DNA of 64,000 bases. Source: Govania unica. GTDB taxonomy: Bacteria > Pseudomonadota > Alphaproteobacteria > Sphingomonadales > Govanellaceae. The notes under the pieces were generated by a model, which was given only the letters and a program-made list of their open reading frames with translations, was not told where the DNA came from and ran no database searches. Below, piece by piece: positions 41,643 through 49,363 of the stretch (position 1 is its first letter; each line of letters opens with the position of its first letter). The translations under genes and the position numbers were made by a program. The DNA lies in NCBI RefSeq assembly GCF_027920805.1, contig NZ_JANWOI010000001.1, forward strand, positions 930,001 to 994,000, in the 5' to 3' direction.

Positions 41643-42367
41643 ATCTGGATCAGCACCCCCTGGACGATCTTGCGCCGCCGAAAAGTCAGGCCTGGCTTTT
41701 GACCTTTGCCGATCTGCTGTCGCTGATCCTGTGTTTTTTCATTCTGCAGTTTTCCATGAATGCGGTCGAGGATCGCGCCTGGCGGGTGGTGGTCGATTCC
41801 CTGAGCGATCGGCTCAACCCGGCGGCGGCGAAACTGCGGCTCCATCCCAACGACAGCCATGACGATAGCCAGATTGAACAGACGGAAGCCGGGAGCATCG
41901 AATATCTCGCAACGCTGTTTGCCGAGAAAATGTCCCGTGATCCGCTGTTGTCCGGCGGGCGGGTGCGTTTGCTTGAGGACCGGGTGGCGATCTCGATCCC
42001 GGCCGATCTGCTGTTTCGGGCGCAGAGCGCCACGGTAGGCGATCCGGCGGTTTATGCGGCGCTCGGGGAAATAGCCTCGGCCCTCGACCGGCTGGATAAT
42101 GAGGTTTCGGTGGTCGGATATACCGATCCTTCATCTGTTGATGCGAAGCTTTATGCGTCGGAATGGGAGTTGTCACTCGATCGGGCCTTGACGATCGCGC
42201 GTATTCTCCGGCACAGCGGATATCGACAGCCGGTGGCCTCCTATGCTTATGGCGAACGGCGGTTCGGCGATTTGCTGGATGATTTGCCGCCGGCCATCCA
42301 GTCGCGGCTGTCGCGGCGGGTCGATATCGTTATTCGCCGCGATGAAGTGGCCCAGAGGCTTGAGTAA
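41639..42367 (+). CDS. flagellar motor protein MotB-like
   Basis: 242 residues. The N-terminal helix WLLTFADLLSLILCFFILQF contains Asp25 at the place of the MotB proton-binding Asp, preceded by a Pro-rich stretch. The C-terminal OmpA/MotB peptidoglycan-binding domain (PADLLFRAQSATV, SVVGYTDPSSVDAKLYASEWELSLDRALTIARILR, RRVDIVIRRD) is complete. It forms stators with MotA, which is not encoded in the window. Translationally coupled to the degenerate paralogue upstream (ATGA). Confidence 0.82.
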   Translation: MNLDQHPLDDLAPPKSQAWLLTFADLLSLILCFFILQFSMNAVEDRAWRVVVDSLSDRLNPAAAKLRLHPNDSHDDSQIEQTEAGSIEYLATLFAEKMSRDPLLSGGRVRLLEDRVAISIPADLLFRAQSATVGDPAVYAALGEIASALDRLDNEVSVVGYTDPSSVDAKLYASEWELSLDRALTIARILRHSGYRQPVASYAYGERRFGDLLDDLPPAIQSRLSRRVDIVIRRDEVAQRLE

Positions 42368-42404
42368 AAATCGCATGATCAAGAGACCGGCAGCAGGGTG
42401 GGTA

Positions 42405-45257
42405 ATGAGGACAGGGGCTTTCGGGTCTCTGGCCCTTTTGCTTTGTGTGGGTCTTCTGCCGCTTGCCGGGTTTGCGGCCGACCGGGTCAGCATCCGCAGC
42501 GGCGAGCATCAGGATTTCAGCCGTATCGTCTTTGAGTGGCCCGCCACGGTCGGTTATCAGGTGACGAGCGAAAACGGCCGCGGGCAGATCCGGTTCGAGC
42601 GGGCGGGGACATTCGACCTCGCAGCTTTGAAATCCAAGAATTTGAGCCGGTTGCGCAATCTGGTCGTGAGCGAGGACGGGCAAAGCCTGAGTTTCGAGCT
42701 CCCGCCCGGAGTGGTGCCGCGTCATTACCGCTCGGGCGGGCGGATTGTGCTTGATGCACGGGGTGAGGCCAAACCTGTTGAAGCCAAACCGGCTGCAGTG
42801 AAGCCGGTCGCGGTGAAGGCTGAGGACAAACCGGCGGGGGAAAAACCGGCGAGTGACAAACCGGCTGGGGACAAACCGGCTGGGGCCTCTAAGGGCCCGG
42901 CGATCACCATGCAATATGAGCCGATTTTTAATGGCCTGCGGCTCACCTATGAACTGCGCGATCCGCAACCGGCGGCGGTATTTCTGCGCGCCGGGCAGTT
43001 GTGGGTGATTTTTGAAGGCTATCGGCCGGTGGATCAGGCGTCGCTGAAAGGCAGTCTGGGCGATCGCATTAAACTGGCGGAACAGCTCCCGCATCCGCTG
43101 GCGACGGTTTTGCGCTATCGCGTCGGCGCCGGTCAGTTCGTGGCCGCCCATCGCCGGGACGCGAACTGGATTGTCGAACTGAAGGACAATCGCGTCACGC
43201 CGCAGATCCCGATCGATGTCGGACAGCAGCAGGCCGGAAAAGGTTTGCGCGTGTTCATGCCTATTGAGGATGTGGGCCCGCGGCTTGACCTGAATGATCC
43301 GACGGTGGGCGATCAGCTGGTGGTGATGCCGGTGCTTGGCCCCGGTCGCGGCATTGCCGAGGAACGGACCTTTGCCCAGTTCCACATCTTGCCAAGCGCG
43401 CAGGGCATTGTGATTGAGCAGCAGGCGGATGACCTTGAGATCGTCCGTTATCGGAATGGGGTTGCTGTCGGTGCGACCGGCGGGCTTGCCTTGTCGGCCG
43501 GGGTGGTGCCCGCGATCATGCCGCAGGGCGTGGTCGAGGCCGAGGAGGAGCGGCCGCAGCGGCTGGTTGATTTTGCCGCCTGGCGGCGCGGAGGCCCGGC
43601 TGATTACGATAACGTGCGGCTTGGCCTGTTGCAGCGCCTCGCAAACGCGAAAGGCGCCAACAAGAACAGTGTGCGTTGGGACCTCGCGCGGTTTTATCTC
43701 GGGTTTTCGCAGCCGGAACGGGCCATCGGCGCGCTTGATGTCATGGCTTCAAGCGACAAGGGGTTGCTTGATAATCCGGAATTTCGTGCCGTGCGCGGCA
43801 TCGCCAATCTGATGCTGCGGCGTTTTGAAGCCGGGCGCAATGATCTGTCGCACAAGGGGCTCGACAGCGAAATCGATGCCTATCTGTGGCGGGCCGTGGC
43901 CGCCGATGGCATGGGCGATTGGCAGGGGGCGCTCGAAAATTACAAACGCGGTGCCGATGGTCTGATCGAATATGAGGAGGCGGACCGGGCTCGTCTGAAG
44001 CTCGCCGCTGTCCATGCTGCCGATGCGCTGGGAGACGGCGTGTTCATGGCCGGGGAAGTGAAGACGCTGACGGGCTATTTGCTGCCGCCGCATCTGACTG
44101 CCGAGGTGGAATATTATCGCGGCAAGGCGCTTGAACGGGCGGGCGACGGGGCGAGTGCCAAGGATGTCTACAAAAAGGTCATGGCATCAGGCGAGCGGGA
44201 GAGCGCGGCGCGGGCGTCGTTTGCCCTGGCCGAGCTTGAGCTGCGTAACAAGACATTGGCGCCGAAGGATGTGATCGACCGGCTGGAACGGTTGCGCTTC
44301 GCCTGGCGCGGCGATCAGCTCGAACTCGATCTTCTGGACCGCCTTGGGCAGCTTTATGTGGAGATGGGGGACTATCGCACCGGGCTGCGCACGCTGCGGC
44401 AGGCGGCGACCCATTTCGACAACAGCCCGCGCACCCGCGCCATCACCGAACGGATGTCCGACGCCTTCCGCAGATTGTTCCTTGACGGTCTTGTGGACAG
44501 CATGACGCCGGTCGATGCCCTGTCGCTTTATTATGATTTCCGGGAATTGACCCCGCTTGGGGCTGACGGTGACAATATGATCCGGCGGCTGGCTGACCGC
44601 CTGGTGGCGGTCGATCTGTTGGATCGCGCGGCCGAGTTGCTGGAACATCAGGTGCGCTACCGGCTTGAGGGGGTGGCGCAGGCGACGGTGGCCGGACGGC
44701 TGGCCATGATTTATCTTCTGGATCATAAGCCGGAGAAGGCCCTTGGGGTCATTCGCGCCACCCGTCAGGCGGCCATGCCGGCGGATGTGGACTTGCAGCG
44801 CCGCCATCTGGAGGCCCGGGCGCTCATCGATACCAAGCGCTTTGAGGAAGCCGAGGTACTGCTTGAACGCGACAGCAGCAAGGACGCGGAATTGTTGCGG
44901 GCCGATCTATACTGGGGCGGGTCGCGCTGGGCCGAGGTGGTGCGCAACGGCGAGCGCATCCTGGGCGAGCGCTGGGTCGACAAGCGGCCGCTCAGCAATG
45001 ACGAACGGCGGCAGGTGCTGCGCATCGCGGTTGCCTTGTCTTTGGACGAAAATGTTGAGGGGTTGCGCGAGCTTCGCAGCCGCTACAACACGCCGATGGC
45101 GGACGGGGCCTATGCCGGGGCATTTGATGTGATTACCGCCAAGCAAGATCCATCCACCAAGGAAATCAAGGCCTTGACGGAAAGCATCGCGAGCGTCAAC
45201 ACGCTTGAAAGCTTCATGGCAGCCTATCGCAAGGAATTCGACCGCAAGGGCGCGTAA
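42405..45257 (+). CDS. large secreted TPR protein of the motility operon
   Basis: 950 residues from the ATG at 42405, chosen because AGGGTGG lies just upstream and a clean signal peptide follows (MRTGAFGSLALLLCVGLLPL, cleaved near FAA/DRV); an ATG at 42375 is also in frame. The N-terminal part (RIVFEWPATVGYQV, LRNLVVSEDGQSLSFELP) looks like two AMIN-like beta domains separated by a Lys/Pro/Ala linker with repeated KPAG-type units. From about residue 400 to the end it is tetratricopeptide-like helical repeats. Comparable proteins occur in alphaproteobacterial flagellar clusters; role unknown, perhaps periplasmic stator or envelope support. Confidence 0.75.
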   Translation: MRTGAFGSLALLLCVGLLPLAGFAADRVSIRSGEHQDFSRIVFEWPATVGYQVTSENGRGQIRFERAGTFDLAALKSKNLSRLRNLVVSEDGQSLSFELPPGVVPRHYRSGGRIVLDARGEAKPVEAKPAAVKPVAVKAEDKPAGEKPASDKPAGDKPAGASKGPAITMQYEPIFNGLRLTYELRDPQPAAVFLRAGQLWVIFEGYRPVDQASLKGSLGDRIKLAEQLPHPLATVLRYRVGAGQFVAAHRRDANWIVELKDNRVTPQIPIDVGQQQAGKGLRVFMPIEDVGPRLDLNDPTVGDQLVVMPVLGPGRGIAEERTFAQFHILPSAQGIVIEQQADDLEIVRYRNGVAVGATGGLALSAGVVPAIMPQGVVEAEEERPQRLVDFAAWRRGGPADYDNVRLGLLQRLANAKGANKNSVRWDLARFYLGFSQPERAIGALDVMASSDKGLLDNPEFRAVRGIANLMLRRFEAGRNDLSHKGLDSEIDAYLWRAVAADGMGDWQGALENYKRGADGLIEYEEADRARLKLAAVHAADALGDGVFMAGEVKTLTGYLLPPHLTAEVEYYRGKALERAGDGASAKDVYKKVMASGERESAARASFALAELELRNKTLAPKDVIDRLERLRFAWRGDQLELDLLDRLGQLYVEMGDYRTGLRTLRQAATHFDNSPRTRAITERMSDAFRRLFLDGLVDSMTPVDALSLYYDFRELTPLGADGDNMIRRLADRLVAVDLLDRAAELLEHQVRYRLEGVAQATVAGRLAMIYLLDHKPEKALGVIRATRQAAMPADVDLQRRHLEARALIDTKRFEEAEVLLERDSSKDAELLRADLYWGGSRWAEVVRNGERILGERWVDKRPLSNDERRQVLRIAVALSLDENVEGLRELRSRYNTPMADGAYAGAFDVITAKQDPSTKEIKALTESIASVNTLESFMAAYRKEFDRKGA

Positions 45258-45313
45258 TGACCGGCGGCTGACCCTGGTTGGTATTCATCACGAAAATGTG
45301 AAAAGATTTTTCT

Positions 45314-45393
45314 CTCCCCCTTGACGGATGGGGGGAGGTGCCACATCTCAAGTGCCTATTGGCTCCGCAGACAGTGTGGGGGCAACCTCTTTT
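45314..45393 (+). promoter_or_regulatory. structured leader upstream of terC
   Basis: CTCCCCC (45314-45320) can pair with GGGGGAG (45331-45337). Alternatively, GAGGTGCCACA from 45336 can pair with the TGTGG...GGCAACCTC segment near 45376-45393. The two pairings share bases and exclude each other. terC-type genes are often preceded by a manganese riboswitch, but the known yybP-ykoY core is not evident. This is a candidate only. Confidence 0.25.
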
Positions 45394-45410
45394 AGCTGTC
45401 GCGAGGGCTG

Positions 45411-46127
45411 ATGATAGACTATCTGACGAACCCACAGATTATCACGGGGTTTCTGACCCTCGCGGTCCTCGAAATCGTCCTTGGCATCGACAATCTGATT
45501 TTTTTGTCGATCGTCTCCCAGAAATTGCCGCCGGAGCACCGCAAGAACGCCCGCCGCATTGGCCTGGCGCTGGCGCTCATTATGCGCGTTGGATTGCTGT
45601 TCGCGTTGACCTGGATCATCGGCATGACCACGCCGATTATGATGTTCGGGGAGTTCGGTCTGTCCTGGCGCGATGTGGTGCTTGGGGTGGGCGGGGCCTT
45701 CCTGATCTATAAAGGCACCATGGAAATTCACACCATGACCGAGGGCGAGGAAGAGCATGTGAGCATCAAACATGCGGGCATGGTATCGGTGATCCTGCAG
45801 ATCATGGTGCTCGATCTGGTGTTCTCCCTCGACAGCATCGTGACGGCCGTCGGCATGGTCAATGAACTGCCGATCATGATCGCCGCCGTGGTGGTGGCCA
45901 TCATGGTCATGCTGGTGGCGGCCGAGCCGGTGTCCGCCTTTATCAATGACCATCCGTCGGTCAAGATGCTGGCCTTGAGCTTCCTGCTGCTGGTCGGTGT
46001 GGCGCTGGTGGCCGATGCCGCGCATTTCCACATTCCGCGTGGGTATCTTTATGTGGCCATCGCCTTCTCGATGTTTGTGGAGGCGATGAACCTGATCGTG
46101 TCGAAGAAGAAGAAAAAGAGCGGCTGA
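45411..46127 (+). CDS. TerC family membrane protein
   Basis: 238 residues with about seven transmembrane helices. Two conserved acidic membrane motifs of TerC: LEIVLGIDNLIFLSI (residues ~20-34) and MVLDLVFSLDSIVTAVG (about 125-141). TerC proteins export or handle divalent metals, notably manganese, during protein secretion. GAGGG precedes the ATG. It interrupts the motility region and is convergent with fliP, a dispersed repeat lying between. Confidence 0.92.
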   Translation: MIDYLTNPQIITGFLTLAVLEIVLGIDNLIFLSIVSQKLPPEHRKNARRIGLALALIMRVGLLFALTWIIGMTTPIMMFGEFGLSWRDVVLGVGGAFLIYKGTMEIHTMTEGEEEHVSIKHAGMVSVILQIMVLDLVFSLDSIVTAVGMVNELPIMIAAVVVAIMVMLVAAEPVSAFINDHPSVKMLALSFLLLVGVALVADAAHFHIPRGYLYVAIAFSMFVEAMNLIVSKKKKKSG

Positions 46128-46173
46128 GGGTAGGCGGGCTTTCAAAAGACGAGTCCGGTGGAGCGAAGGTCTG

Positions 46174-46198
46174 GATCCTTCGCTTCGCTCTGGATGAC
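46174..46198. repeat. dispersed repeat, family B (inverted copy)
   Basis: GATCCTTCGCTTCGCTCTGG followed by ATGAC is the reverse complement of the element at 13273-13300. It sits between the convergent ends of terC and fliP. Confidence 0.65.
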
Positions 46199-46212
46199 GG
46201 AGTTTGTGTGGG

Positions 46213-46947
46213 TTAGACGCGGAAGCTTTTGACCAGGCTGCCGGCTACCAGGGCCCAGCCGTCCACCAGGACGAAGAAAATCAGCTTGAACGGTAGCGAG
46301 ATCATCACCGGGGGCAGCATCATCATGCCCATGGCCATGAGGATCGAGGCGACCACGAGGTCGATGATCAGGAACGGCACGAACAGCAGGAAGCCGATTT
46401 CAAAGGCGCGGCGGAGTTCGCTGATCATGAAGGCCGGGATCAAGACGGTCATGGGCGTTTCGGTGATTTTCTGCGGCGGCTTGGTGTTCGACAGTTCGAA
46501 AAACAGCTTGAGGTCTTTTTCCCGCACCTGTTTGCTCATGAAGGCGTGAAATGGGACCGAGACATTGTCGATGGCTTTGGATTCGTCGATCTGTTCGGCC
46601 ATGAGCGGGGCGATGCCGGTTTTCCAGGCCACCTCCAGCGTTGGTTGCATGATGAAGCCGGTGAGGAACAGGGCCAGGCTGATCAACACCACGTTCGGCG
46701 GCGTCTGCTGGGTGCCGATGGCGCTTCTGAGCAGGGACAGCACGATAATGATGCGGGTGAAGGAGGTCATGACGATCAGGATCGACGGCGCGAGGCTTAG
46801 AACCGTGATCATCATCAGCAATTGAACGACGCGGCCGCTGAAGCTGCCGCCTTCGCCCATGTTGACCACCACCTCCTGCGCGAGTGCGGGCAGGGGGAGT
46901 AGGAACAAAGCGGCCGCGATCAGGGACAGGATACGGGTGCGGCTCAT
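46213..46947 (-). CDS. fliP: flagellar type III export protein FliP
   Basis: 244 residues from the ATG at 46947, which overlaps the fliO stop by four bases; a longer frame to 47295 is antisense/out-of-frame to fliO and rejected. It has a signal sequence (ILSLIAAALFLLPLPALA) and the conserved FliP core: LAPSILIVMTSFTRIIIVLSLLR, PNVVLISLALFLTGFIM, FMISELRRAFEIGFLLFVPF and MMMLPPVMISLPFKLIFFVLVDGW. FliP pentamers form the export gate with FliQ and FliR. Confidence 0.96.
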   Translation of the reverse strand: MSRTRILSLIAAALFLLPLPALAQEVVVNMGEGGSFSGRVVQLLMMITVLSLAPSILIVMTSFTRIIIVLSLLRSAIGTQQTPPNVVLISLALFLTGFIMQPTLEVAWKTGIAPLMAEQIDESKAIDNVSVPFHAFMSKQVREKDLKLFFELSNTKPPQKITETPMTVLIPAFMISELRRAFEIGFLLFVPFLIIDLVVASILMAMGMMMLPPVMISLPFKLIFFVLVDGWALVAGSLVKSFRV

Positions 46948-47237
46948 GGCTTGGTCTCCGGCGCGGGTTTGGATGCGGGCGTGATGGCGCGCTCGATAAC
47001 GGTTTCGCCGTCGCCGACCAGCACCAGATGTTCCACATCGTCGCGGCGGATGAGGACAAAACGGCGGCGCGCGTCGAGGGCCATGATTTCGAGAATTTCC
47101 AGGCGTTTTTTGGCCCCTTTGCGCGGCGTCACCTGCGGTAGGAAGCCGAACCGGCGGGCCGCCCAGGCGCAGGCGCCGAGGAGCGCCAGAACGAACACAA
47201 GCGCTGCAACAAAGCGGAAGTAATTGACACTGTCCAT
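46944..47237 (-). CDS. fliO: flagellar assembly protein FliO
   Basis: 97 residues: one N-terminal transmembrane helix (FRFVAALVFVLALLGACAWAA) and a short cytoplasmic domain (LEILEIMALDARRRFVLIRRDDVEHLVLVG) typical of FliO. FliO helps assemble the FliP ring. Coupled to fliP by an ATGA overlap; 23 bases downstream of the FlhB-tail paralogue. Confidence 0.85.
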   Translation of the reverse strand: MDSVNYFRFVAALVFVLALLGACAWAARRFGFLPQVTPRKGAKKRLEILEIMALDARRRFVLIRRDDVEHLVLVGDGETVIERAITPASKPAPETKP

Positions 47238-47260
47238 CTGGGGGCTTGGCTTTCTGCGGC

Positions 47261-47617
47261 TCAGCTAATATCTGGGGAAATATTGGGGGAAACATCGGAT
47301 GCGAGCGCCGCGTCGACGGTGGTGCGGTCGAGGTGATAGAGATAGCTTAGGATCTCGCTCACCGCCGATAGGGCTTCGAGCGGGACCGGGCTTTCGATGT
47401 CCATGCTGGCGAGGATGCTGGCGAGATCGGCGTCCTTTCTCACCTTTACGTCATTGGCGAAGGCGAGCGACAGGATCTGTTCCGCGTTCTTGCCATGGCC
47501 GATGGCGGTGATCTTTGGGACGAGGCCGGTGCTGTGACGGGACCAACCGTCGGCCTTGAGCGCAACCGCTATGGGTCGCGCATCTTTCATGTCGTCTTTC
47601 GGGTCTTTTGACGCCAC
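47261..47617 (-). CDS. FlhB C-terminal-domain paralogue (FhlB/YlqH-like)
   Basis: 118 residues from a GTG at 47617 (G-rich upstream; ATG at 47590 is the alternative). The body AVALKADGWSRHSTG, then GKNAEQILSLAFANDVKV and PVPLEALSAVSEILSYLYHL aligns with the cytoplasmic tail of FlhB after its NPTH self-cleavage site; compare AVALKYEHGGG in the flhB gene at 50137. NPTH itself and the membrane domain are absent. Such short paralogues can substitute for the cleaved FlhB tail in export switching. It heads an operon with fliO and fliP. Confidence 0.75.
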   Translation of the reverse strand: MASKDPKDDMKDARPIAVALKADGWSRHSTGLVPKITAIGHGKNAEQILSLAFANDVKVRKDADLASILASMDIESPVPLEALSAVSEILSYLYHLDRTTVDAALASDVSPNISPDIS

Positions 47618-47663
47618 AGCCCCGCTCCGCCCCTAATCTCGCTTCAATTGTCACTGTCTATGG

Positions 47664-47678
47664 TTAAAAACTCTTTAA
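47664..47678. promoter_or_regulatory. CtrA-type box between the fliO-fliP operon and flgB
   Basis: TTAA-AAACTCT-TTAA is a perfect full box in the divergent region, 46 bases upstream of the FlhB-paralogue start on the minus strand and 147 bases upstream of flgB. The distance better fits the leftward operon, but it may serve both. Confidence 0.68.
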
Positions 47679-47825
47679 GGAAAGCGCGCTTTTTAGGGGC
47701 GCGAACGGCCTTTACCTTTTGTTAACGGGATCGGCGGACAATCAACCCGTAAAATTTTATCCAAATTGGGGTTTGTATTCGGGAAACGCCGAGGCAAACC
47801 GCCCGGATCGGATCAGGTGCGGCAG

Positions 47826-48230
47826 ATGGACTTTCAGGGGCTCAAGCTGTTTTCAGCGTTGCAGGGCAAAATGTCCTGGCTCGAACGCCGTCAGAAAATG
47901 CTGTCCGAGAATGTGGCCAATGCCAACACGTCGGACTATACCCCGAAGGATCTGAAGGACCTTCATTTCTCGGATGTGCTGGTGCGCACGTCCACAAGCG
48001 CGGCCAAGGTGGCGAGAACCCATCCGAACCATCAGAGCCCGCCAAGTGAAGTTCGTGGTGGCGAGGTTTATCACGTGAAGTCGCTTGAAACTCAACGGAA
48101 CGGTAATGGCGTCGGGCTTGAGGAGGAAATGACCAAGCTTGCCGATACCCGCATGACCCATGAACTGGTCACCAATCTTTATCGCAAGCACGCCGGCATG
48201 TTGCGGGTGGCGCTCGGTCGCGGCAATTAA
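47826..48230 (+). CDS. flgB: proximal rod protein FlgB
   Basis: 134 residues from the ATG at 47826 with AGGTG upstream; an in-frame start at 47766 adds 20 residues outside the family. Rod motif LERRQKMLSENVANANTSDYTPKDL and C-terminal TRMTHELVTNLYRKHAGMLRVALG are typical. First gene of flgB-flgC-fliE. Confidence 0.95.
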   Translation: MDFQGLKLFSALQGKMSWLERRQKMLSENVANANTSDYTPKDLKDLHFSDVLVRTSTSAAKVARTHPNHQSPPSEVRGGEVYHVKSLETQRNGNGVGLEEEMTKLADTRMTHELVTNLYRKHAGMLRVALGRGN

Positions 48231-48245
48231 CGGAAAAGACGGCTT

Positions 48246-48653
48246 ATGGATCTCTCGAAGGCAATGATGATCTCGGCGTCCGGCATGAAGGCGCAAAGCG
48301 TGCGCATGCGGGTCATTTCCGAAAATCTCGCGAACTCGGATTCGCTGCCGAATACGGCCGGCACCGATCCCTATCGCCGTAAAGTAGTGTCCTTCGCCGA
48401 TGTGCTCAATCGCAAGGACGGCATCCACGAGGTCAAGGTGACCAATGTCGGGGTCGATAAAAGCGACTTCGGCAAGCGCTATCAGCCGGGCCATCCGGCG
48501 GCGGACGGCGACGGCTATGTGCAGACGCCGAACGTCAACAGCCTGATGGAAGTCATGGACATGAAACAGGCGCAGCGCTCCTATGAAGCGAATATCAATG
48601 CGGTCGAGACGTCGCGGGCGATGATCTCCCGCACCATCGAACTGTTGCGCTGA
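48246..48653 (+). CDS. flgC: proximal rod protein FlgC
   Basis: 135 residues, full FlgC length: MMISASGMKAQSVRMRVISENLANSDSL at the N-terminus, PYRRKVVSFADVL in the centre, and MDMKQAQRSYEANINAVETSRAM at the C-terminus. It lies 15 bases after flgB. Confidence 0.96.
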   Translation: MDLSKAMMISASGMKAQSVRMRVISENLANSDSLPNTAGTDPYRRKVVSFADVLNRKDGIHEVKVTNVGVDKSDFGKRYQPGHPAADGDGYVQTPNVNSLMEVMDMKQAQRSYEANINAVETSRAMISRTIELLR

Positions 48654-48675
48654 TTATTTAAAGGGACTTTGAGTC

Positions 48676-49008
48676 ATGAGTGTATTGCGGGCCATGGATG
48701 CTTCGAACGCCTATTCCCAGGCTCTGGGCAAGGGCGCTTCGGCGGTAAGCGGCGGCAACGGCATGTCGGCCCGGGAGGCGCTGTCCGGCGGCAACGGATT
48801 CGGCGACATGCTGAAATCGGTTGTGACCGATGTGTCGCAGGTGACCAAAGTCAGTGAAAAGGCCGCTGTGGCCGGGCTCAACCGGCAGATGGATCTGACC
48901 GATGTGGTGAGCGCGGTGTCCAACGCGGAAATGGTGCTCGACACCGTGGTCGCGGTGCGCGACAAGGTTATTCAAGCCTATCAGGAAATTGTCCGTATGC
49001 CGATCTGA
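48676..49008 (+). CDS. fliE: hook-basal body protein FliE
   Basis: 110 residues, matching FliE: a Gly/Ser-rich N-terminal region then FGDMLKSVVTDVSQV and the conserved DLTDVVSAVSNAEMVLDTVVAVRDKVIQAYQEI C-terminus. FliE joins the MS ring/export gate to the rod. It follows flgC by 22 bases. Confidence 0.94.
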   Translation: MSVLRAMDASNAYSQALGKGASAVSGGNGMSAREALSGGNGFGDMLKSVVTDVSQVTKVSEKAAVAGLNRQMDLTDVVSAVSNAEMVLDTVVAVRDKVIQAYQEIVRMPI

Positions 49009-49096
49009 CAGGGGGGCGCGGGTCCTTGGGGGCTTGCGCTTTTTTTACGGCGGCGGTCGTTAACCATAACGGGATGAAGCAAGGGGCCTCGGGCAG

Positions 49097-49363
49097 ATGA
49101 CGGGAGCGGACGTGTTGGACGTTGCACGGGATGGGATTCTCGTGTTTTTGCTTGTGGCGCTGCCGAGCATGCTGGTGGCCCTGACTGTCGGCGTGGCTAT
49201 TTCGCTTATTCAGGCGCTGACGCAGATTCAGGAACAGACGCTGACCTTCGTGCCGAAGATCATCGCCATTTTTCTGTCGTTCATACTGATGCTGCCGTTC
49301 ATGGGCGAGACGCTTGGACATTTCATGGAACGCATCGCCGATCGTATCGCCACGGGGTCCTGA
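49097..49363 (+). CDS. fliQ: flagellar type III export protein FliQ
   Basis: 88 residues with two transmembrane helices (ILVFLLVALPSMLVALTVGVAI; IIAIFLSFILMLPFMGETL) and the conserved SLIQALTQIQEQTLTFVPKI linker. It is part of the export gate. Its stop codon shares a base with the fliR start. A TTAACCAT half-site of the CtrA motif lies about 35 bases upstream. Confidence 0.96.
   Translation: MTGADVLDVARDGILVFLLVALPSMLVALTVGVAISLIQALTQIQEQTLTFVPKIIAIFLSFILMLPFMGETLGHFMERIADRIATGS

Noticed and set aside
45258-45410. yybP-ykoY manganese riboswitch before terC
   Set aside because: Pairing is possible, but the conserved core bases of that riboswitch are not seen.
46948-47295. N-terminal extension of the fliP frame
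   Set aside because: It overlaps fliO in another frame; the ATG at 46947 gives a signal peptide and the normal FliP length.
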